Below are positions 46,683 to 58,990 of a stretch of DNA of 64,000 nucleotides, piece by piece (within the stretch, counting starts at the first letter, position 1; each line of letters starts with the position of its first letter). The position numbers and the translations under genes are program-made. Source of the stretch: Torreya grandis (lineage: Eukaryota; Streptophyta; Pinopsida; Cupressales; Taxaceae); assembly GCA_037957365.1 (NCBI GenBank), contig JARHVA010000158.1, forward strand, positions 863,001 through 927,000. The letters are read 5' to 3'. The notes under the pieces were generated by a model. The model searched no databases, was not told where the DNA came from, and saw nothing but the letters and a program-made list of their open reading frames with translations.

Positions 46683-47009
46683 TAGAATGATATTAATTCA
46701 CTAAATAAGTAGATATATTGAAGTATTTCATAATGATATGGAAATATATCATAAAATATGAATAATAGATAAGCCACTTCCAAGGGAAAACCTCTCAAAT
46801 GCTTGTAATAAGAATGAATACTCAAATATGATGATTAATAACTAACCCTACCTCCTATATATAGTCTAACAAGGCCATGTGCCACCCATAGGCCGACCTA
46901 CTAATCATAAGAATGCATAAATAAATTTAAAATAATATGCAAAAAAGTTATGCAAGTCATAAGTCAGCTACACACATCCCTAGACACACCAATGGCTAAG
47001 GGCGTAGCA
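46683..47009 (-). repeat. 5' LTR of the chromovirus
   Basis: 327 bp. The inner edge reads TAGAATGATATT (TG changed to TA) and the outer edge ends GTAGCA. A TATA-type box CTATATATAG lies at 46855-46864 about 150 bp inside the LTR start, in the right orientation to drive transcription towards gag. Confidence 0.92.
46807..46896 (-). promoter_or_regulatory. Invariant 90-bp LTR block with TATA box
   Basis: This block is identical to 41673-41762 in the other LTR although the LTRs differ at about 13 percent of positions overall. It holds CTATATATAG and would be the core promoter. Identity may reflect retained function, gene conversion or chance. Confidence 0.55.
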
Positions 47010-47090
47010 ATTGATTACTACCTACATATTCAATACTCCAAAGAAAGAAATCAAGCTACATGTAGTTCTTCTTGTGGCAATGTGCAATTA

Positions 47091-47149
47091 CTGAGGGTGT
47101 GCTTCCATCAATTATAAGTGGAGATGAATCACCTTTTTTTATGGAGTGA
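47091..47149 (+). repeat. 59-bp LINE patch inside unit B
   Basis: This stretch matches 20694-20752 of the LINE ORF (CTGAGG ... GGAGTGA) at about 54 of 59 positions. It sits exactly at the place where unit B lacks the 4.5 kb that unit A has. It has neither a LINE 3' end nor a tail, so it is not an ordinary insertion. Confidence 0.85.
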
Positions 47150-48000
47150 GATCACAATTACACAAAGTACTCTAAGTGGGAGAACTACGTGGGCTTAATT
47201 TCCCTCTTTAAAATATTGGATACGTAGTTAATTATCAATCATCACATGGGTGATTGGGGTTAGCTCATACCATTACACTCCCCCATTTCTCTTTACAAGT
47301 CTTTGATTGATTGTAAATACTATTAGGGTAGTGAGTTTGAAGAAGTTATTTTCAGGTCCTTCACATGCATCCAAAGTTTAATTTGTTGCATGTATACATG
47401 TTTTAAGTAGCCACAAGTGACTGTGCCCTAATTTCTTTGATTTTTATCAAAGGACATAATCGACCAATAGAGGACAATAATATTAGTTTAACCCATCCCA
47501 TTCTTGATGTTCTTAACTTTGAATAGTTAGAATCAAACACTTAAATTTCATAGTCATAATCATATTTATTGATCAGTACCACTTTTCAGTTTAACACAGT
47601 CAGATCATAGACAATAAATAGAGTATTTTGTTGTTGCTCATAGGTAGCCTTCTTTAATACTATCATGCTTTGTAAATTTCTATATATATTTTTCATTATG
47701 CTTGTCATAAGTGTTTTTACAATATTTGCTTTCTTTCAAATAATTTTATCTTATTTAGGGTTAATACACCTACTAGTTATAAATTCTAATAAAAGATATT
47801 GGTGAACCTATATATTGATCGAACATTTCCAAACCCTAGGTTTACCTTATGGTTCCAACCTTCTTTCTGGGAAATAAATATTCTTAGGGTTATATATATG
47901 ATATCTAATTTTCCCTTATCCTTTGTGTAAATTAGATATTTTATTTGTTTTGTCTTAGAGTTTCACACTAATTTTACTATTAGGACTTCCTTTCCTAGTC

Positions 48001-49239
48001 TAGTGGTTTATCCTCCCACTTGTTCGGCTCATATTTGATCCATGACAAATCTATTTTTCAAACACTTCATGATTTTTGATAGCATTATTAAGTGTATAAA
48101 AAACCTATTTTTGCATGCCAAAATATTGTACTATTTTGTTTGAATTTAAAATTTACTATTTTTAATAAATTTAGTCTAGGGGACGAATGGTGTACCTATT
48201 TTCAATCTAATTTATGGGTTTCATTTATCTATTGATTTTAATAAAAAATATATATTTTAGATTTAAAAAATATTTAACGGATATTTTTGAATGGTTGGTT
48301 TTGTATTGTACACATCATATAATGGCTATATGAGTTATTCTTGGTGTATACTTTCTAATTCAAGTAGTGATTGTTCTAATTGAATGATGTTAGATATAAA
48401 TATTCAATGTATTTTATAATCATGCAATAAGTTGGAGAGCACTAATGTACACTAAAATCTAGGTTGCAATCAATCATAACACATATTCCATGTCTATGGA
48501 CTCTCATCTAACTTCTACCCTCCCTCTTCAAGATTTTGAGAACTAATTTCCCTTTAACTAGGTTCAATATGTCACTATCCTAAAAGGTAATGTGACCCAT
48601 ATTATAGTGCAAAATTAACGTAACCAACATGTCCTTTCTTAACTCTCTCCACCTCCCACACATCCTCTTGATGAAATTTGGATGCATATTTAATCATAAG
48701 TACCTAAAGTTTGTGTTTGTGAAGCCCTTTAAGATCAAATATTCACTATGAGAAATTTAATAGAGGAATTACAAAAGTAAAATCAACATTTTATTTTAAA
48801 GATCACATCATTTAAAAGTAAGATCACGTACACAAATAACCTAGAGCATACAAGTGTTAATCATATATCTATATTTCCATCTAGCTATTTTGTGCCTTAA
48901 AAGATATAATCTTAATTATGGGTTTCAAAGAAACATGCATTTATAAATATTGATTCAAAAAGTATACAAAGGGATAATAAGAGTTCAAGCAATGTTCCAA
49001 TAAAAATTGTTCAAAAAAAATTGATCAAATTACCTCATATGCATCTTATAAGGAGATTAAAATGCTACTATGTATATCATACAATGCATGTGAATCATAC
49101 AAATATTTGTTATGATTTGAAGAACAAAAGACAAAGTATCATTGATAGTGGTTATCCTATAATAGATAAATCAATCAAACAACCTACTCATATTATGATT
49201 ACATCTTCTAAGGAACAAGTGTAAGTAAAACAAAATGAA
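48001..49239. other. AT-rich debris, possible gag upstream part
   Basis: No domain is recognised. A 67-codon frame at 49021-49224 runs into the Lys/Glu-rich stretch that follows and may belong to the same decayed reading. Confidence 0.35.
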
Positions 49240-49900
49240 TAAATGAAACAAGAAAAGTTATACAAATTAAAATTAGAGCAAGAAAGGATTCAAAAAACAA
49301 AATTAGAGCAAGAAAGGTTATAAAAAGAACAAGATGGAAAAGTAAGGCTATACAAAGAAAAATTACAAAGGGAACATTTACATTGAGAGAAGTTAGAAAA
49401 ATAAAAATTATAAAGGGAACAATTAGATCAACAAAGGGAACAAATCAAAAAAAGAGAAGTCACAAAAATATTAATTATTAAAAGATAAGTTACGAAAAAA
49501 AGCTCAAGCTAAGCAAAAAAAAACATTTATGAAAGGGTTTCTCAAGAAGGAATTTCAAAAGCAAAATATTCTTAAAAAGTTTAATGGTAAAAATATGGTT
49601 TGTAAGGATTCAAATGCTATATCTATTTCATTCATAGAGAAAAAAGATAAGGTCAATACTAACAAATCTATGGTTATAGCTTTAGTTTTAGAAGTCAAAT
49701 AAAAAATTAATTCCTTTCTTGATATTCAAGCAATAATACTTGATTCTTATCCAGTGTAGAAAGAGATACAATATCTTGATAGTGATGAATATATTCAAGA
49801 GAAACAAATCTTCAAGAAGATAACTCCAATATATGATATAGTTGGTTTTTCGTATACATATACAAAATATGATAAGAGTGGCATACCAAAATTTTAAGAC
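49240..49900 (+). pseudogene. Lys/Glu/Gln-rich coiled-coil-like remnant
   Basis: The plus strand repeats KLEQERLQK-like units (AAATTAGAGCAAGAAAGGNT at about 49268, 49298 and diverged forms up to 49460), giving a helical, charged protein broken by several stops. Such stretches occur in gag-like proteins of some plant retrotransposons and in many unrelated coiled coils. I cannot identify it further. Confidence 0.4.
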
Positions 49901-50604
49901 CAAGGGGATTATGATTATGATTATGCATAAGATTGATATGATAATTCAAATAACACAACATACATATGGGCATCCACTTGATTATATCATTGATTATCAC
50001 TTTTCAATTTAAAAAATTATAAAAAATTAAAAAAATTCAAATAATAAAAAAAGAAAAAAATGATTGTACATAGCTTTTTGATTTGTTTCATCATGCTATT
50101 ATTCTACTTCTTGCACATGTGAATGATTTGATCAATTGATTCTTACTAAATTTTTAACCTTTTGACTTTTTTTTTAAATTTTTTCTTTCTTTCCAGATTT
50201 GAACTATCCAACATAGTGATCTATACTACCATCATTTGACATTTTCTTTGCTATCTTCACAGTCTAAACTAAGTAAATTATATTTTTTTATCAAATAAAG
50301 TATCATCCAACAACATACACAATAGATTGCTAGTGCTATTATACGTTGGTCGATCATATCCTGTACCATTTTTCAAATCAAAATAAGAAAATAAGCAAAC
50401 AAGGCCTTAATACATCTAATTTTTTAATGTTACACTCAATTCTTGTGCACACGAGTACTTATTCATGCATAATCTTTATTTTATGTGTTATTTTTCTCAT
50501 ACATGTGTGTTACATATTTTCAAAAGTGTACATTTGATTAGATGAGGATGTAAAATCATCCCTCCACATACCTATTCAATCTTCTACATGTATTTTAGAG
50601 TTAT

Positions 50605-52866
50605 TGTCACAACCCCACTAGGTTTTGCCATAATAGCGTAATTTTTAAAAAATAATTAATTACACATATTCAACTAACATATTTTACCATGAGAAATTTA
50701 ACTAAGTGATATTTAACTAAATGTATTATTTTAGTTAACCCCACAAGGTTTATATATAATCCATTTAACTAATGATTATCATGATAATAAAATATTAAAA
50801 TATAAACAATATTGAATAAATAATAAAAACTATATTTATTTGATTAAATTAATTATACAATTTCAACTACAACTGATAGAATATTAAAACCACTACTGTA
50901 GATGTACAAATGAGTAAATAGTATAATTTTAACAATAAATAATGTCTCAATAAATAATAATATAATGATACGAAGCTCCATGGAGCATGAGTCTTCATGA
51001 CTCAAGTATTTATCTATAATCTCAAGTGTAGTCTCTTGTATAGTACTACTGCGGGGAGGGAGAGCATCATTTGAGTATTTTTTCACACCAACTATAGACC
51101 ATCAATCCTCTGCACTATCTCCCAACAAAGAAATGGTCTTCCCTTCACAAATGGGTAGATAGTGACGATACAAGAATCCAGAGTAACAAACTAGAATCTG
51201 TGTGTTGTAAGATAACTAATACATGATGTATACCATAAAAAAATATGTTCTAACATGATATCTCACAAACATATAAACTATATCAAACACATGAAATGAT
51301 AATGTTTAAATATAAATATTACTTTGTCCAAAGCTTTAAATAGTTAATTATCTTTAAGATTTATCAATTTTATACACACCACTTGATCAGATTACACCTC
51401 ATCTTGCATTGATGGCTTTAATTAAGCTATTGGAATCCTTCACACTACTTATTTAGCGTTATAAATGCAAGATTTGGTTAATTATATAATTATATAAAAA
51501 TAAAATAGATTCAATTAAAATATTCTCTATTAACAAATATAAAATATGTTAAATACAAAAATATCAAATACATACATTTAATCCATCAAATGTAATGTAA
51601 TAAATTTAATAATCATTTAATTTATTATAGAATAATAAATAGAATCATATACAGTTCTGAATAGAAACATACCATCCGAATAAGAATCATATATAGACAA
51701 TAAGTTACCCAATATCAATATGTAACTCAAAATATTATTTCATCCATGAAACATAACATTAATCACAACTTAATAACAATATACTAAAAGTATAGAAATA
51801 AGCTTATTTTCATACTCAACATGAAAATGACTAGTAATAAATATTAAATGCTTCATATTTAAATGTTTATCAAAATAGTCAAATATACTCAAAACTGAGT
51901 CATGATTACAAAATACACCCATATACATATTTGTGTAATCATGTAAGGTTATTAGCCAAGTATGTTTATATATAAATGATATACATGTGGATTTAAACCA
52001 AATCAATTACCTAAATGTATCCCCTCTCTCTATATATATTCAATTGTAAGTAAACTCAATAAGTCAATCATTTACTTAAAAAAGATTTATATATGATATA
52101 CTCCAATTAAACAAAATACTGTCCATAATTTGGAGTATTTCATATACCGGTATTATACTTAGATTAATAACATTGATTTAAAATATTAAACAACTTATAC
52201 ATAAGCACTTACCTCATTTATTTTTCCAAATAAAAAGCAACTCAACTAAATTACTTGACTGAGTGTTATGCCATTCTACATAACATTTTATATTTTGTTA
52301 AGAACATATACTAATATACATTAAGATTCAAATAATTGAATTCATTTGGAAAATATAGTTAACTCGATTCTCATTAATCAAATTCTATAAATACACATTA
52401 ACTATATAACACAACCCTCTATTTTAAATACTTCCATCGAGTCTAGAAGGTTAAGAAAACTATGAGATTATATATCTCTATTTTTAACCATATAAACACC
52501 CCATATATAATATTATTTAATTGAATACACTACCCTATCATATTTTTTATAGGGGTCTCATTCATAGTTAAAAACCAATCTGAGTGTATTCATATATATA
52601 TAAAATACTCAACTATTAGACTCAACCTTAACATTTATACAGTCCAATTCGAATTGAATAAAGACTCTATTACAAAAGCAACTCATATATGTCAATGAAT
52701 ACAGTGTTTTAATCTTCTACCTATGACTTAAATAATTGCCTTATAAATGTCTATGCATGATACATGCTTTAATCCATAGAGACTATGTACTTTTCCCATA
52801 ACACAATCCTTAAAATGGTTTAGAATCAAAACACATAGTTTTATATATTTGAAAAATTGTAACCTT

Positions 52867-52919
<53 letters not shown>

Positions 52920-52951
52920 CCATTGAATCCCAAGTATATATATGTGTGTGT

Positions 52952-52989
<38 letters not shown>

Positions 52990-55135
52990 CTGTTATGTAT
53001 ACATACTCCTATACAATCAATAAGGGTATAAAAACCTTATAATTTTTTTTTTTCAAATTTCTAAGTTAGGTATATATACATAGTCAAACTTTAAGAGGTT
53101 ATGTACTATTGACCAAGTATATGTATATATTCTATATCAAAAGATTATCTGTTTATATAAATGTAGGTTTTTATTCACCCCTAAAACACACAAAATTCAT
53201 CTTTAAGGTATAGCATTTAAAACCCAGAATTTACAACCAAAAATAAATCTTAGCCCTATATATAAAATTATCAAATATAAGGCTCAACGTCCTTTATAAT
53301 AGAATTCCAAAAATAAACACAACACAAATTTCACTTGTCTCTAACAAGGTTTTTCTAATATTCTATTTTACATAACAAAAGTTTCAAAGTATGGCCATTT
53401 TACCAAGGTTTAGGGTTATATGATGGGTTATGTGGATAGCTGAGCCATCCATAGGTTCCATCATTTAGCCATTTAAAATAGTTTTAAAAACAATAATAAA
53501 CTAAAACCCATAAATATTTGATTACCAAAATAATTATAACCAACATATGAATCTTAAAGCAAAACCGACCTGGTAAAGAAACCTCTAATGCCTATGCCAA
53601 AGACTCAAATTTTTATTCCTCTACAAGCTTGAATCCTCTCTCCAATATTCTATCTGCCAACCATTATATGCCATTCTCTCACAGGGTTCATTCCCTTTAT
53701 TTTATTCTTCTCCATGCCCTTGTTGCATAAATTTATCCTAATTACCTGGTAGAGTAATGACTGAAATTATGCATGCCAAGAATAACTCAACATAACAAAC
53801 TTTCTGTCACCATCTTCTCATACATAAATCCACCAACCCCATAATGATTTTGATTAATGCTTGTAAATCAAGTCAAAGACCAATTATAAACCCTAATCAT
53901 CTTGAACCTTCTCTATTAACAATAAAATAATAATTATATAATCCTTTGAAATCATGCATGTTCATTGACTTTACAAACACTAACATCAACTTCCCATAAT
54001 GCCCATGCAATCAACTTTATAAAAAGTCATTAAATAATATAACTTCCATGCTATGTCGACTAAATTAAAAGTCCACATAATATAATAACCAATATCAATG
54101 CATTCAACCTCCAAACTAGAAGTTAGCTTCATAGGTCAAACACATAAATTTTGACTTGAGCAAAGATTCATCAAACACAATGATGTCTCAATAATTGCTT
54201 AATAATGAGACTATATACATGGAATTTACGTAGGATTATAAAAATTGCCTATGTACTAAGGCTTTATAATAGTATTTAGATAATAACATTAATCTCATTA
54301 TACCATGCCAATTAAAGTCATTTGTTAATGCTTAACAAAGAACAATAACTCATTAATGACTTAGTACATGTTTATTCAACTATTATAAATGATAATAGTA
54401 AATTTATAAGCATAAATAATCACTTAACATCCAAATGCAACATAATATTAGAATCTATATAATACCTACAACTATGAATCTAAATAAAACACTGTTTATA
54501 CAAACACTCAACTATGTCCAATACAACGATAAGTCACAATAAGATAGGTACATATTTATTTAAACAACCAAACAATAACATCAATAACTATTAATACAGT
54601 AACACAACTATATTAGTGCCATCATGCAACTAAATAAACAAGAACATCAAACAATAATTAAAATCACAATAGACATATATAACATAAATCAAAATATACT
54701 ACAGCTATCTAACTCAATCAATGAATGTAAAACATGATAATATACTATGGTGTGTGCATGAGTTTTTAGTTTTTCTCTCTATTGTCCCCCAATGCCTCCA
54801 TCTATACCACCCTCTCTGATGATGCCCTCCCTCCATCACTCTTTAAGGGATGAATCTGTTCTGCATCTACCTCATAATAATGAAGGTAGTTATCTCGAAA
54901 CATAAGTATATCCATAAAATACCATTATATAAATTAATAAACATGATCATTAAGTACAAAATATGAAAGTACAACTAACTCGTAGCTAATCAATTATGTA
55001 AATCAAGTAATATATAACTATCTCATATTTAACATATGAAATAAAGTTTTATCAAATAGTAGTTAATCAATTAACAACCATAATAATCCATAGATCAAAA
55101 TATTTTAAAGTTTAGAGAGAAATCAAGATGTAACA
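50605..55135. mobile_element. 4.53-kb insertion with LTR-type ends, probably a very large solo LTR
   Basis: The insertion starts TGTCACAACCCC and ends GATGTAACA, is flanked by GTTAT on both sides (50600-50604 and 55136-55140), and interrupts the tandem unit whose uninterrupted copy is seen at about 56350-56385. It contains no ORF above about 85 codons, no RT, and no internal second copy of either end. These facts fit a solo LTR of unusual length, of the kind known for Ogre/Tat-type Gypsy elements, or less likely a non-coding element. The orientation is not fixed. Confidence 0.75.
52868..52986. repeat. (TA)n and (TG)n(CA)n microsatellites
   Basis: About 24 TA units (52868-52916) are followed after a short gap by GTGTGTGTGC/GCACACACAC and a longer CA run (about 52943-52986). 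The TG and CA runs meet at GCGC and form a perfect palindrome. Confidence 0.95.
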
Positions 55136-55770
55136 GTTATAATTTATATATATAGTGAGAGATCCTTGCTCATACATGTCTATGCCATCATTTTTAGTGC
55201 ACACTTCACATTGACATATGTTGTGGATTATTTAGATCCATTTTATTTCTTATACTTTCAAACCCATGGTTATCACTAGTTTCTTTGTTTCTAGTTTTAA
55301 AATTCAAAAAATATAAAAACATTCAAAATATTTAAAAAAATCTAAAATCAAGACTTGAGCATGATTAGATATCTATTTTACTTCATTGACATATGCTATT
55401 CATATCATGATTGGTGGTTAAAATAATATTTTTCTATAACATTTGCATTCTATAGGTATTTATGAGTGTTATACATGACATACAAATTTTACATGGATTA
55501 AGATGTTGGACTTGCCTCTACTCAGTGGACATACTAAACTAGGGGCATCTTATCCAAAGGTTAAAATGTTTATATGTGATACCATTCAATAATTCATATA
55601 TTTCTAAGTTATATATTCATTATAAATGTTTTGATAATATCTATATCTCACATTGTGTATATGGATATGCTGTTTTGGTAACATCTCTATCTACTATATT
55701 GTGCTTGGCCCTTATATGCTATTTGAACATCTCTATGAGATATTTGTCTGATATGTGTGACATTTGAACA

Positions 55771-55870
55771 CATCTATTACTTGGGGCCCTTGGCCATATG
55801 TTTTGTGTGACATTTGAACATGTCCAATGGCATTTGGATTTATGTTTTGTATGACATTTGAACATGTCCC
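55771..55870. repeat. Short repeats of a GTGACATTTGAACATGTC motif
   Basis: TGACATTTGAACA recurs at about 55758, 55808, 55851, 57090 and in changed form at 57145 and 57277. It is part of both copies of the 1.24-kb tandem unit. Confidence 0.75.
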
Positions 55871-57240
55871 TTGTTTCATCACGTTATTTTTCTACTTCTT
55901 GCATGTGATTTATTTGATCAATTTTATTTTATCCCTTGGTTCTTATTAATTTTTTTATCTATTGGATTTTATGTTTTCACTTTTCAAATATGGATTATCT
56001 AACACACTAATTTATACTATCATCATTTGACATTTCCCTTAATGTATTCATTGTCTAAACTAAAAAAATTACCTTTTTTTGTCAAAGACAATATCATCCA
56101 ATAACAAACAAAATTGACTGTTACTATCCATACCATTTTTCATAAAAAAATTATACATTGAGTAAATAATCCTTAATACATCTAATTTTTCAATATTACA
56201 CTCAATTTCAGTCCATAAAATAATAATTATTTATGTAAAATATTTATTTTGTGTGTTATTTTTATCATACATGTGTGTTATATCATTTAAAAGTGTACAT
56301 TTTATGAGATGAGGATGTACAATATTCTTTCCATATCCCTATTCAATTTCCTACATGCCTTTTAGAGTTACAATTTACATATATAGTGGGGGCATCTTTA
56401 TCATATATGGTCATGCCATCATTTTTACTACATCACATTGACACATGTTGCATATTATTCAGAACCCTTCTCTTTCTTATACTTTCAAACCCATGGTTAT
56501 CACTAATTTCTTTGGTTCTAGTTTTAAAATGAAAAAAATATAACTATTTAAAAATAAAATATTCAAAATATTTAAAAAAATCTAAAATCAGGACTTGAAC
56601 ATGATTATACATTTATTTTTCATCATTGAAATATGTTATTTATTTCATGATTGGTGGTTAGCATAATTTTTTTCTATCACACTTGCATTTCATTGATATT
56701 TAAGAGTGTTATGTAAGACATACAAATTTACATGGACTAAGATGTTGGACTTGCCTCTATCTAGTGGTCATGCTAAACTGGGGGCATCTTTTCAAAAGTT
56801 TACAAGATTTACAAGCATTACCATTAAATAAATCCTATATTTCTGAGCTATATACTATTTAAAAATATTTTGGTTACATCTCTATCTCATATTGTGTATA
56901 TGGATTTGCTATTTTTAAAGATATGGTCACATTACATATACATTGTGTAAATTATCTTTATAGTTATATGCTTCATTGATATTATTACTTTTACATAGTA
57001 TATTAGATATTTGTTTATGTATCATGTATGGCCTTTGGCCCTTGTGTGTAATTTTTTAAACATCTCTATGAAAACTTTGTTTGATATGTGTGACATTTGA
57101 ACATGTCCATTACTTGCATCCCTTGGCCTTATATTTTATGCAACATTTGAACATGTCTATTGATTGTGGATTTTGGCCCTATGTTTTGTATGGCATTGGA
57201 ACATGTACCTTATCTATGACATTATTAATTTCCTTTGCAT

Positions 57241-58990
57241 GTGACCCTTGGCATTGTGTATCAAATATTTATTTATGTGATATTTGAACATGTACTTTGT
57301 ATGTGACCCTTGACCTTATTGTATGACATTGTGCTTACTGTGTTGTGTGTTTGATGATTTTAATGATTTCCATGATCCATATCATGCACAACCTATTGTG
57401 TATGCTTTTACTAAATTTACTACTATGAAATTCATTGATACATTTATATAGACCTTATCTCATATGTTACATACATGATTCAAATAATACATATCTTACT
57501 ATGTTGACATAATTTTCACATAGGTTAAAACACTCAATGAATACATCTTACTATGCATTATACAATTAACCTTTATTTTGAGATGACAGACTTTCTGAAT
57601 ACACATCCTCTCACCTTAAAAGGGGGCATTTTAGTTAGCTTTTCATACATGAGATAAGCCTTCATGAGTAAAATCAGTTCTGAGTATAAAATATAGTTTC
57701 AAAGAATACAAAAATATTTAAATATTTAATCATTGGTACAGATTATAATGTCATATGCACTCACATTACAAGAATAAAGTAAAAATTCATATAATTTTGG
57801 GTGCATGATACATATTAACTCACAAGATTCAAACATAATTTATAATTTTTCATCTACATTTAGTTATTAATTTTACATTTATTAATGAGGGAATGATACA
57901 AATTCATGACATGTTTTCAATACAATTTTATATTTGAGATCATGGTAGGATCATGGATGTACTCCATTATCTTTTGATCATGCATACTGAAATCAAAGAA
58001 AAAAGTGACAATTAAATATACAAGCCTTATGAATTAGTTGATTCAGTTAAAATACACAATACATAACTTAGAGGTTCAGTGCCCTCCATAGCTTGTGAAT
58101 CCATTATGGATTCCAACTCATTTATGTCTTGGGGTTACAAAGACTAACAATGCAAATTGAGGTTTATGTGTCCCTCATTGGGTTCTATTTTCTATTTATG
58201 TACAACTCAGATTAGGGATTAATCACCCTCAATTCTCCATTGGTTTATGTAAGGAACCATTTTTATCCAAGTATTTCATGGGAAACACTAATTCTCCAAT
58301 GCTTCTAGAAAGCATCATCTTCAATAAAGTTACAAAATTGACTTTGGTTTTAAATACACATGTAATATTTCCTTGTTCTTTTCAATATATTTTATATTCA
58401 ATTTACATTTCAATTTTTAGCTTAACATATGGACATTAACTAATTTTACATCATTACAGGGTTTTCCATGGAACACCTTGCATGACTAGACATTTCTTCC
58501 ATAGAAAAAGTGTGTTGTGTGTATACATAATATTTTTTATTTTAATCATTTACTGACACTTTCTCTTGCAATGACTTGTAGAGCATAAATATCCTTGAGT
58601 ACATGCCTTAAAGAGTGCATTATGAAAGGGTTGAATAGGCTTGTGGTGTTTTGTGAGAGATGTTATCTATTTCATGATCATATCATTCCTATTACTATTC
58701 TAGCTTCCTTATATTGTCCCACTATTTACCTCCTTCCATCTTATCTTCATGAAACCATGTTAATTTCCCTATATCTTATAATATCAGCTTGGATGATACC
58801 TTATATTTAATACCTTTTTTATTCATCTATTATATCAACATACTCGATATAATTATGAATTTATCTCCTGACATATGTACTATATTAGCCTGGAAGATAG
58901 TTCTATATCAGCCAACAACTTTTGACTACATCAGCTAGGTTGATATCATCAACTTAGAGTCTAGGATTGGTTTTCAGTTTTGGATCCATA
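57241..58990. repeat. Dispersed repeat, inverted copy of 35.9-37.1 kb
   Basis: See 35900-37100 for the matching blocks. A TATA-type CATATATAGAGG at about 58988 followed by a leader suggests the promoter part of an LTR pointing right, towards the gag remnant at 60.5 kb. This is inference from layout. Confidence 0.5.

Larger units (their letters stand above)
41549..47009 (-). mobile_element. Gypsy chromovirus-type LTR retrotransposon, full length but decayed
   Basis: The element is 5461 bp, flanked by the 5-bp duplication ATTGA (41544-41548 and 47010-47014). It has 327-bp LTRs, a perfect TGGTATCAGAGC primer binding site (minus strand, 46669-46680) and a polypurine tract AAAGGAGAGGGGCA (41876-41889). 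On the minus strand the order is gag, protease, RT, RNase H, integrase and chromodomain, that is, the Gypsy order with the C-terminal chromodomain of plant chromoviruses. The small size and short LTRs recall the Reina lineage, which is an inference. Stops and frameshifts break every domain. The LTRs differ at about 43 of 327 positions by hand count. Confidence 0.92.
40850..48000. repeat. Repeat unit B with inverted arms, hosting a Gypsy element
   Basis: The outer arms 40860-41010 and 47800-47950 are inverted repeats of about 150 bp. Read as the same strand they share GGGAAAATTAGA, ACCCTAAG, ACCTAGGGTTTGG and GTTCACCAATAT in order. Inside the arms, 40985-41548 plus 47010-47090, and 47150-47800, are collinear with the two parts of unit A. 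Without the nested Gypsy element the unit is about 1.7 kb. A target duplication for the unit itself could not be found. Confidence 0.55.
50085..57240. repeat. About 1.24-kb tandem duplication, first copy split by an insertion
   Basis: Segment 50085-50604 resumes at 55141 after the 4.5-kb insertion and runs to about 55870. The next unit, 55871-57240, repeats both parts in order. Shared words are TCATCATTTGACATTT (50234, 56016), TACATGTGTGTTA (50501, 56269), CATGGTTATCACTA (55264, 56490) and AAGATGTTGGACTTGCCTCT (55500, 56739). The distance corrected for the insertion is about 1244 bp. The copies are clearly diverged. A third, shorter remnant may follow near 57200. Confidence 0.8.

Noticed and set aside
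52728..52985. 85-codon frame with Cys-Val and Ile-Tyr runs
   Set aside because: It is produced by the TG and TA microsatellites.
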